The notes beneath the pieces are model-generated. The model searched no databases. It had not been told where the DNA came from and was given only the letters and a program-made list of their open reading frames with translations. Shown here in pieces: positions 1-6,710 of a stretch of DNA of 37,104 nucleotides. Made by a program: the position numbers and the translations under genes. Each line of letters starts with the position of its first letter. The stretch's first letter is position 1. The stretch is from Pirellulaceae bacterium (GTDB taxonomy: Bacteria; Planctomycetota; Planctomycetia; Pirellulales; Pirellulaceae), in the NCBI GenBank assembly GCA_016784735.1, contig JADHUC010000092.1, forward strand, positions 1-37,104. Direction: 5' to 3'.

Positions 1-2558
1 TGGCCCCATGTCGCCACGGGGGCTCGGCAGGTCGGATCGCCGGCCAGCAGCTCGCACCAGTTCGTGCGCAAACGACTGTTGGTCCAACCGAGATACTGGT
101 GAACGTCGTCGTGCACGTCTTTGCCCAATACCTTGATGGGCATGGACTGACCACTCGCGCCGAACGCCGCCGACAGGGCAAGGCTGGCTTGATGAAGCAA
201 ACGCAAGTGCTCCGGCTTCCACTTGAAGACCGACCGAATGGTTACGGACAAAACACCCTGCATCAGGTGTCCCGCGCCCCAAGCAACCACAGGCATCGCG
301 GCTTGAGACAACCGGTGGCCCGGTCGATTTGCTACGTCGAAGAGCCCGGTGCCCCAATCACAGCTAAACACCGCCTTGTTCAGAACGACTTGTCGAGCTT
401 TCGTCCTGCCGAATTCACCAACCACGATGGGGTTTTCATCGCGCGAAAAATTGTGCTTCGTGGACGAATGGTATTCGTATAAGTCAAGCGAGGAATGCCC
501 GTGACGCCCCTTGTATTCGTGAAAACAGGCCAACACTTCGGCCTCCCCACGATTGTCCGTGCGCACGACCTGTCGGAACACCGTAACCAGCGACTGCAGA
601 AGATCGTTGACCCTTTTCCCCAGGGAACTGTGTACGTTCACCAGGGGCTTTGCCAGTAGCGTTACGGCTCGCGCCAGTTCCCTGCCTCCTTCCGATCGTT
701 TCCGGCAGCGGAGGGCTTCGATGGTCTGCGATCCCAACAATGGACGGAGTGAGGTATCAGCGAGTTGTGCCAACAGCAGCTCGTCGGAATTCCGGAACGG
801 CTTCGACTCAGCCGACCGCAGCAGACGGATCACGCCTCGCACGCGGGCGCCTTCGATGCCGATGCCCAGGAAACGCCGGTGGTCCGTGTCGCTGGCGGCA
901 CCCGGCTCGCGGAACTTGTTCGTCGGCCGTTTTGGAAAACCCGGAGGCAGCCCTTTCTCGTCAGGATCGGGCACATCGTTTTTTCGGGCGCAGGTACCAG
1001 GATGCGCTGACAGAAACACTGTGAACCCCTCGTCGGAAGACAAGTCGACATGGTAGACCATGTCGCCGGTATCGACCTGTCCTAGAGTCTGGGTTGGCTC
1101 GTGCAAAGCGGTCTTTGTGCTCTCTAAACCCGTCGTTGCCAGAGTGACCAGTTCCCGATGCGCTTCGTCCAGCACAAAAAGGCTGCATTGATCGGCTTCC
1201 AGGCACTTGCGGATCTCGTCTGCGACGGTTGTCAGAGGCGATTGGCTGCAGCGTAGTCTCTCTTGGATATGTGCCACACACATATCCAGCTTCTGGTTCT
1301 GGAAATCCCAGGCAATCGCGCTAATGGTTTCGGCCAAATCGGCAACGAAGGAATCCGAAAGGCAATTCCGCTTGCAGTCATCATGGGAGAAGTACAGGTT
1401 GAGCGCGCCGCTGCCCCGGCCGCTCTCTTCATCGCCGGGCAGGTAGATCGGTGTTGATACGACCTTCCCCAGCCCCATGCGTCTTGCCTTCTTGCTACAC
1501 ACCAGATCGTTCGGCTCGCCATGGCGAACGGTACCTCTGGGCAAGCTTGCGACGTCGCCCACAAAGCTCCTTATAGACAAAGTCCTGTCACGAAGATATT
1601 CGTAATCATAGCCGGTCGTGGCCAACGCCCACATTCGCTCCTTGGCCCAATCAGCCGCCCACACGCTAATGCAGGGCCCTGGTGATTCGTAATTGCCCAG
1701 TGCTTCGGTCAGGCAATGTAGCCAGCGGCTCAGCAGCCGTTCAAGATCCCATCCGAACGGAATGGGAAACCACGTATTGAAAGGGCGACTACGATCATTG
1801 ATGGCTTGAAGGGCTACCAGAGGCACGACAAACTTAGTGACCGACGTACGAAGGTCGATCATCTGGGCCGTCGTGAAGGCGGACGGCATACCCGATTCGA
1901 AGTAGAGAACGCCCAACAGGGATTCGTCGCGCGCCAGGATCGGGACGCCAAGCGCGGATTCGCTGTCACCGGTGTCTTCCAGGTAGTACTCGTCCTGATG
2001 CACGTCGCTCGTGACATACTCGGATTTCGCGGCTGCAATCCGTCGTGTCACGATGGAACGATCGTCCAGACGCAGCGGCGAGCGCCGCTTTGTATTCTGT
2101 GTGACGATCGGTGTCAGCAGCTTCTTCTGGCTGTCAAAAATGAACAGCCAGGCATAGCTCGCTTCGAGTTTTTCCGTCAATCCGCCTACCAGATCTCTCA
2201 ACCGGCGTTGGGCTTGGCTTTGTGTCTCCAACGCCAAACGGGCACGAAGCCGCTGGATTTCTTCCATCACTCGCCGCTCGGCGTCGTTCGGCGCATCGGG
2301 AAGTGCCGCCACTTCGGGGGCCGCACGGCGGCGTCTCATTGGCGTCACCCCGTACTCACGGGAAAGCTCTTCTCGCTCAAAAACACCCAAATCCGGCACG
2401 TCGGCAAGTAACAGACGCAAACTGTCGTCCGCCTCACGCAGTGCGGCATCCAGATCTGGATTTGGTGACCACCACGGCAAAAGGTCGAGGGGGACGACTG
2501 GCGCGTTCCAGTCGGCCTCCCCACACGCGCGTCGGCTGCCCAGATTGTTCTGAGACAT
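1..2558 (-). CDS. Multi-GAF-domain sensor-like protein, partial at the left edge
   Basis: Reading the minus strand from the ATG at 2558 gives 852 codons without a stop up to the window edge, so the C-terminus is missing. The start directly follows the TAG of the upstream gene (2559-2561), and a strong GGAGGAG lies in the last codons of that gene, so the two are probably translationally coupled. After a charged N-terminal stretch, residues about 120-250 form a convincing GAF domain (EASYAWLFIFD, then SALGVPILARDESLLGVLYFES). Weaker GAF-like units follow at about 275-420, 440-620 (ADQCSLFVLDE) and 640-800. GAF domains bind small ligands or report redox or nucleotide state. No signal peptide, membrane segment or kinase core is visible, so it is likely a cytosolic sensor or scaffold. 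The output domain, if there is one, lies beyond the window. The reading frame is certain; the third and fourth GAF assignments are tentative. Confidence 0.85.
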   Translation of the reverse strand, partial: MSQNNLGSRRACGEADWNAPVVPLDLLPWWSPNPDLDAALREADDSLRLLLADVPDLGVFEREELSREYGVTPMRRRRAAPEVAALPDAPNDAERRVMEEIQRLRARLALETQSQAQRRLRDLVGGLTEKLEASYAWLFIFDSQKKLLTPIVTQNTKRRSPLRLDDRSIVTRRIAAAKSEYVTSDVHQDEYYLEDTGDSESALGVPILARDESLLGVLYFESGMPSAFTTAQMIDLRTSVTKFVVPLVALQAINDRSRPFNTWFPIPFGWDLERLLSRWLHCLTEALGNYESPGPCISVWAADWAKERMWALATTGYDYEYLRDRTLSIRSFVGDVASLPRGTVRHGEPNDLVCSKKARRMGLGKVVSTPIYLPGDEESGRGSGALNLYFSHDDCKRNCLSDSFVADLAETISAIAWDFQNQKLDMCVAHIQERLRCSQSPLTTVADEIRKCLEADQCSLFVLDEAHRELVTLATTGLESTKTALHEPTQTLGQVDTGDMVYHVDLSSDEGFTVFLSAHPGTCARKNDVPDPDEKGLPPGFPKRPTNKFREPGAASDTDHRRFLGIGIEGARVRGVIRLLRSAESKPFRNSDELLLAQLADTSLRPLLGSQTIEALRCRKRSEGGRELARAVTLLAKPLVNVHSSLGKRVNDLLQSLVTVFRQVVRTDNRGEAEVLACFHEYKGRHGHSSLDLYEYHSSTKHNFSRDENPIVVGEFGRTKARQVVLNKAVFSCDWGTGLFDVANRPGHRLSQAAMPVVAWGAGHLMQGVLSVTIRSVFKWKPEHLRLLHQASLALSAAFGASGQSMPIKVLGKDVHDDVHQYLGWTNSRLRTNWCELLAGDPTCRAPVATWG

Positions 2559-3299
2559 CTAGCTTTCTCCTCCTCGTCGCTGCTGAAGGAAGTGCAACGC
2601 CAGAGCAATCGCTTTGCCGTATGTGTCGCACATTCGGTAAAGCAATGCCCCGTGGGTCAAGCTCGCTTTGACGTCCGCTTCCAGCGCAACGGCTGCGTTT
2701 TCGACGTGCCGCTGCCCAACGGCAAAGGCATCCTTGACGCTCCCGTCTCGGAATGGCTGGAACCAATTCGGCGTCAAAAGTGCCAGGTAGGCGGAGGCGA
2801 ACCACAGAGGACTGAGTTTCGGCAACAGAACATCCGACTGCCCATCGAATGCCTCGTGAAGATACTGAACGGCAGCCGTCATACCATTTGCCCATTCGGC
2901 AACTTGATTGGGCATTTCGATCTGTTTGAAAAACCGGTCAAACAGACGATTGCGGTAGACGGTGGGAATACGCGATTCCTTACGCTGTACGCGAGACCGG
3001 ATCTTCCGCACAGTGTCGCACGCTCGTTTTTCCGTCTCGCCTGCAACGCCCAGTAGCTTGGCCTGGGCCGCAGTGCTTCTCGGACCGAGGCCGTCGGTTT
3101 GGCTGTCAAGAAACCCCAAGAGCGCGAGATCGTCACCCAATTCAGCGCCTTGGACAAACGCCTGCTGGACTTTGATCTTCAGCTTTGCCTCCTTCACGGT
3201 CCCTGCCTTGATACCGCATTCCGCAAGCACATCCGTGACAGGACCGTCGAGCAGATAACGCTCAATATTGTCAAGTACTGCGAGTTCGTGTTCCCTCAT
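2559..3299 (-). CDS. Conserved-looking hypothetical protein, partner of the multi-GAF protein
   Basis: This 246-residue protein is not recognised. It is soluble and rich in predicted helix, with no signal peptide and no obvious catalytic motif. The N-terminal 60 residues are acidic. The middle (about 95-135) is basic and could contact nucleic acid. The C-terminal half has aromatic-rich helices (LSPLWFASAYLALL near 180). It is the first gene of a minus-strand operon and its TAG abuts the ATG of the multi-GAF gene, which suggests that the two products are made in fixed proportion and act together. The start ATG at 3299 has a GGAGGG about ten bases upstream and a second GGAGG immediately next to it. 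It is divergent from the winged-helix gene at 3542. That it is a real gene rests on the coupling, the uninterrupted frame and the protein-like composition. Confidence 0.75.
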   Translation of the reverse strand: MREHELAVLDNIERYLLDGPVTDVLAECGIKAGTVKEAKLKIKVQQAFVQGAELGDDLALLGFLDSQTDGLGPRSTAAQAKLLGVAGETEKRACDTVRKIRSRVQRKESRIPTVYRNRLFDRFFKQIEMPNQVAEWANGMTAAVQYLHEAFDGQSDVLLPKLSPLWFASAYLALLTPNWFQPFRDGSVKDAFAVGQRHVENAAVALEADVKASLTHGALLYRMCDTYGKAIALALHFLQQRRGGES

Positions 3300-3396
3300 C
3301 CTCCAGCAGCCCTCCCTGCTTGAACCTTCCTTGCCTCAATTCTCCCCAAACGTGTCCACCCTGTCCACCACCTGTTTATGATCCGCGTCTCGCCGG

Positions 3397-3410
3397 TGTC
3401 ACGCGTGACA
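3397..3410. promoter_or_regulatory. Perfect 14-bp palindrome in the divergent intergenic region, possible operator
   Basis: TGTCACGCGTGACA is a perfect palindrome in the 242-bp gap between the divergent genes starting at 3299 and 3542. A further TGTCAC lies at 3418-3423 and TGTGAC at 3446-3451. The placement suits an operator for the neighbouring winged-helix protein. That is inference from position and symmetry only. Confidence 0.4.
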
Positions 3411-3541
3411 TTCTGATTGTCACTCACTCGCGAGTTCCGCTCGCATGTGACTCTGAGACGCTCGTTTTCGAATGTTGGTGGTATTCTCATCGGATCTGCC
3501 GTATCGCACACGGAATTGTTGGTTCACAGGAGGCATAGTAC

Positions 3542-4042
3542 ATGAGTTGTTCAGAGTTTGAGGGCGAGGCCCTTCCGTATTTGGTAGATTCGGATTTCGA
3601 GTTTCTCCTCGCCGGACGATGGGACCGAGGCGGACTGTTGGAGATCTACTACAAAAAGTCGCTGGTCGAGCTCATCTGGCTTCCTTTGACCAAATGGGCT
3701 GTGCTGACACTTCTGGCCTTGAGTGGCAAATACGCCAAGTCCAGCGGTTGGCTGCGCGCGTTCATGTCGGTCGATGAAATCCAGCACGAACTGAAGAAAC
3801 GGACTCACTTGGAGGTTTCCGATCCGAATCGAGTCGTTCGAAATGTCTTTGAAACGCGGAAGCTGCTGAACGGTGCAGCGGCTGGCAAGCTGCAGCACGA
3901 ACTCGCCCCGGACGCGAACAAATGGGGCAAGTGCGTCATCGAATCGAGGCGTTTCGGTTATCGCCTCAGCGTGCCGCCCGAGAACGTCCGAATCGAAATC
4001 CTCGGAGGATACGATACGGATGAGAATGCTCTGTCGATCTAA
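3542..4042 (+). CDS. Stand-alone OmpR/PhoB-type winged-helix DNA-binding protein
   Basis: This 166-residue protein has no receiver domain. Residues about 50-150 resemble the Trans_reg_C fold. A first helix is PLTKWAVLTLLALSG, the next is SVDEIQHELKK, the likely recognition helix is VVRNVFETRKLL, and the C-terminal hairpin IESRRFGYRLS corresponds to the family's IETVRGVGYRL. The first 45 residues form a short unknown N-terminal region. An AGGAGG precedes the ATG by about eight bases. The gene is divergent from the 246-residue/multi-GAF operon and upstream of the helicase and DUF932-like genes on its own strand. It probably binds DNA and may regulate one or both flanking operons, with the GAF protein as the signal-sensing part. 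The fold call is by motif only, and a role in recruiting the helicase rather than in transcription is possible. Confidence 0.75.
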   Translation: MSCSEFEGEALPYLVDSDFEFLLAGRWDRGGLLEIYYKKSLVELIWLPLTKWAVLTLLALSGKYAKSSGWLRAFMSVDEIQHELKKRTHLEVSDPNRVVRNVFETRKLLNGAAAGKLQHELAPDANKWGKCVIESRRFGYRLSVPPENVRIEILGGYDTDENALSI

Positions 4043-4056
4043 TGCCTTGACGAACC

Positions 4057-4075
4057 ACCGGATGTCACATCCGGT
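4057..4075. promoter_or_regulatory. 19-bp palindrome after the winged-helix gene
   Basis: ACCGGATGT-C-ACATCCGGT has nine-base perfect arms around one central base, 15 bases after the stop at 4042. Its centre contains TGTCAC, the half-site seen in the divergent gap upstream. It has no T-run after it, so a protein-binding site is as likely as a terminator. It lies upstream of the helicase gene. Confidence 0.4.
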
Positions 4076-4198
4076 CGCTGCTCGTACTTGATGCATCCTC
4101 GGAGCATGGGGCGTTCACTGGTTTTCGATCAAGCTTCCGAGGAGGGAAAAATGGCTCGCGGCATTTTTTGAGATTCTTTGAGAAATTTTGCGCCTTCC

Positions 4199-4215
4199 GT
4201 GACCAAACGTGTCAC
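4199..4215. promoter_or_regulatory. GTGAC-N7-GTCAC inverted repeat upstream of the helicase gene
   Basis: GTGAC at 4199-4203 and GTCAC at 4211-4215 form an inverted pair 54 bases before the helicase ATG. They match the half-site found at 3397-3410 and 4063-4068. It follows an AT-rich stretch (about 4148-4192) that could hold a promoter. The operator role is inferred. Confidence 0.3.
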
Positions 4216-4269
4216 CAGCCCAGCGAAACTTCAACAAATCAGGCAACAGGATCACGGAGGACGCTCACC

Positions 4270-5463
4270 ATGGCTCGATCAAACGAGACTTCGAACAAGA
4301 AATGTCAGCGCTCATACACCGCAAGTGCCGTCGACACCGTGGGATTTGCCCTATTGGCGGGAACGACGGTGGAACCGCGACCCTACCAGGCGCGGATCGT
4401 CTCGAACGCAATCGCAATGTATCGCGGGACGTGGAGTAATCGTGCAGGCGAACTCGAACCACCGGCTCACTCCGTCTTGGTCGAAAGTCCCACCGGCAGT
4501 GGCAAGACGATCATCGCGTTGGCCATCGCCCGGCAGATGCAGCAGGAATTTGGATTCACCATCGGCTGGGTGGCGATGCGGCGCAACCTGCTCGCGCAGG
4601 CGCGGAGCGAAAACCGTCGTTGGGGGTTCGATGTCGATATGCATACGATCTCGATGTTCGAGAAGAACCCTCCTGCCGTGGACATGTTGATTGTCGACGA
4701 GGCACAGCATGACGCGGCGATGAGCATGGCCAATTTGCACTGCGAGATTCGCCCAAAGAAAATCCTGGGCTTGACGGCCACGCCGTTCCGAACCGACCGC
4801 ATCAAGCTGTGCTTCGACAAGGTCATCCGGGATGCGGGAATACATCAGTTGATTCAGGATGGCTACCTGAGCCGCTACCATCACTACACGATTCCCGAGT
4901 ACACGCCTGCGTCGGTGGCCCGTTTCCTGATCGACGACCCCGACCACTGGGGTAAATCGCTGGTGTTCTTCCACCGCCAGGATCAATGCGACGAATGCTG
5001 CCGGATACTCACGTCTCGCGATATCCGTGCGGAGGTCGTCACGGCAAAGACCGACCGCGAGCGACAGATCACCGATTTCACCGAAGGTCGCATCGACGTC
5101 TTGATCAACATGCTCATTCTCACCGAGGGATTCGACTGCCCCTCTTTGAAAACAGTGTTCTGTCGGCCATCCGGCCGGGGTTGCACGATCCAGATGGGCG
5201 GACGGGTTTTCCGCAAGCATCCTGGTATCCCCTACAAGCAGATCGCGCAATGCAAAAACACTCGCCATCCGTTCGTCAAGACGGCCATGGCCGACGAGCA
5301 ATACGTATGGAGCGACGGCCAATGGCGTTCATTGAGCCTCAACCGACACATCTCGGCGATCAGTGATCGGGCACGACAAGTCATCGCCCGCGCTCAAGTT
5401 CAACTACCCCAGCTCGTGGCGGCCCACAGAACATCGCCACTGCCTTGGGAAAGGGAAATGTAG
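4270..5463 (+). CDS. Compact superfamily 2 DEAD/DEAH-type helicase
   Basis: This 397-residue ATP-dependent nucleic-acid helicase or translocase resembles the RadD/type III restriction ResIII group. Walker A is SPTGSGKT (73-80), Walker B is DEAQH (143-147), motif III is GLTATPFR (167-174), motif V includes ILTEGFDCPSL, and motif VI is QMGGRVFR (308-315). Both RecA-like lobes are therefore present, with only a short C-terminal tail that lacks a nuclease or accessory domain. It is much shorter than RadD. The ATG at 4270 is chosen because CACGGAGGA lies just upstream; an in-frame TTG exists at 4168 but has no such site. The DUF932-like gene follows after 36 bases, which suggests an operon. A DNA repair, plasmid/phage or defence function is possible, and the substrate cannot be told from sequence. 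Confidence 0.9.
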   Translation: MARSNETSNKKCQRSYTASAVDTVGFALLAGTTVEPRPYQARIVSNAIAMYRGTWSNRAGELEPPAHSVLVESPTGSGKTIIALAIARQMQQEFGFTIGWVAMRRNLLAQARSENRRWGFDVDMHTISMFEKNPPAVDMLIVDEAQHDAAMSMANLHCEIRPKKILGLTATPFRTDRIKLCFDKVIRDAGIHQLIQDGYLSRYHHYTIPEYTPASVARFLIDDPDHWGKSLVFFHRQDQCDECCRILTSRDIRAEVVTAKTDRERQITDFTEGRIDVLINMLILTEGFDCPSLKTVFCRPSGRGCTIQMGGRVFRKHPGIPYKQIAQCKNTRHPFVKTAMADEQYVWSDGQWRSLSLNRHISAISDRARQVIARAQVQLPQLVAAHRTSPLPWEREM

Positions 5464-5499
5464 TTCTTTCGGAAAATCCATTCTTTGGAGGACAAGACG

Positions 5500-6576
5500 A
5501 TGAAATGTTCCTTTGACTACCGTTACACGAAAGTACGCAATCTTTGCGCTTCCGGCGAGCGTCACGCGCGAACCGGCAGAATGAACGTGACCTCCGTCCA
5601 GGTGGACGGCGAGGAGGCCGCTCCAACCAAGCGATTCTGGAAGTCCTTCTTCCTGAAATTCGGCATTTCGGAGAACGTGTTTCGTTACTTCGAACCGGCG
5701 GAGGTCTTTGATCGAATCTCCGAGCGGGCTGCCGACGACATGGTTCGTTGTTGCATCGAACGTGACCGGAAAGGCAAAGCCCGACTGTTGGCCGTCAGCA
5801 ATCCCGCTCGCTCATTGATCCAATACGGCGAGACGACGGATCTGGTTTCCCGCTACGGCGGCCGGGACGTGTCCTATGCCGATGGAATCGTTACCAGTAC
5901 TCACACACCGCGCTCGGGAGATCAGCCATTTCAGATCGGCGCCGACCGCTTCCAGCACCGCTTCGTCATGGAGACACCGGTGGACGGTTTCAGCCATCCA
6001 AAAATCTATCTGTCGTACCTGCGGGAGATCTGCACGAACGGGATGGTCGGCTACACGCGAGCCTTCCGCAGCGACGTGAGCCTCGGCAACGATATCGGTC
6101 ACTGCATCAGCCGGGCGTTGGAGAGCTACGACAACGGCGAAGGCTATGCGGCGCTGCGTCAGCGATTCGAAAGCGCCCAGACATCATGGGCTTCGCTGCG
6201 CGAGTGCATGCAGTTGTACAAGGCGTTGATCAAGGTCAACGACCGAAAGGAAGTCACGACGGACACCTTGGCGCGTGACTTCCATAGAATGACGGGCCGA
6301 CTAAACGAACTGTACGGGCTGGCCAATCTGGATGCCATCAGCGTCAAGCGGCAACGCGTGCTGCCTGCTCGATGCCGAGTCTACGACTTGCTGAACTTCG
6401 CCAGCGAAGTAGGGACCCACCATTCCACCACGGAAGGCGGGCGCTCGATGCAGGCATTCATCGGTACTATGATCAGCGACGAGTTCGATATGGAAGGAAC
6501 TGCCGAGACCGTGACGGACTTCGCCGACTTCCTTGTCGCTGATAAGAACGTGGGATCGCCGACATCGCTCAACTGA
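5500..6576 (+). CDS. DUF932-like protein
   Basis: This 358-residue protein resembles the DUF932 family (phage/plasmid-like proteins of unknown function), with the characteristic centre LREICTNGMVGYTRAF at about 176-191 preceded by a region with FRYFEPAEVFDRI. No membrane segment or known catalytic motif is visible. The ATG at 5500 has GGAGGA seven bases upstream; an in-frame TTG at 5485 overlaps that site and is rejected. It forms a close pair with the helicase gene. DUF932 members are frequent on phages, plasmids and genomic islands, so this supports reading the region as accessory. The function is unknown. Confidence 0.8.
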   Translation: MKCSFDYRYTKVRNLCASGERHARTGRMNVTSVQVDGEEAAPTKRFWKSFFLKFGISENVFRYFEPAEVFDRISERAADDMVRCCIERDRKGKARLLAVSNPARSLIQYGETTDLVSRYGGRDVSYADGIVTSTHTPRSGDQPFQIGADRFQHRFVMETPVDGFSHPKIYLSYLREICTNGMVGYTRAFRSDVSLGNDIGHCISRALESYDNGEGYAALRQRFESAQTSWASLRECMQLYKALIKVNDRKEVTTDTLARDFHRMTGRLNELYGLANLDAISVKRQRVLPARCRVYDLLNFASEVGTHHSTTEGGRSMQAFIGTMISDEFDMEGTAETVTDFADFLVADKNVGSPTSLN

Positions 6577-6610
6577 CCAAGCTCATCGCCGTGCTTCGGT
6601 TCTTGGAGCT

Positions 6611-6638
6611 TTGGAAAGGCAGTTCGATAGGTTACAAT
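6611..6638 (+). promoter_or_regulatory. Candidate sigma70-type promoter
   Basis: TTGGAA (6611-6616) and TACAAT (6633-6638) are separated by 16 bases, 72 bases before the ATG at 6711. The match is good in both boxes but unproven. Confidence 0.4.
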
Positions 6639-6710
6639 CTCGGCCGTCAGGCTTTCGCAAGATGATCTCCGTCTTAGGCGAAAGAGCGCCCGTCCCAAAG
6701 CGATAGCGAG

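Noticed and set aside
553..1056. Several plus-strand frames of 80-200 codons in the first 2.5 kb
   Set aside because: All lie opposite the continuous multi-GAF reading frame, which explains the region.
4351..5322. 323-codon open frame on the minus strand
   Set aside because: Antisense to the helicase with its full motif set; no protein-like features.
6577..6614. Imperfect hairpin right after the DUF932-like gene
   Set aside because: The arms CCAAGCTC/GAGCTTTGG need a bulge and there is no T-run, and it overlaps the candidate promoter.
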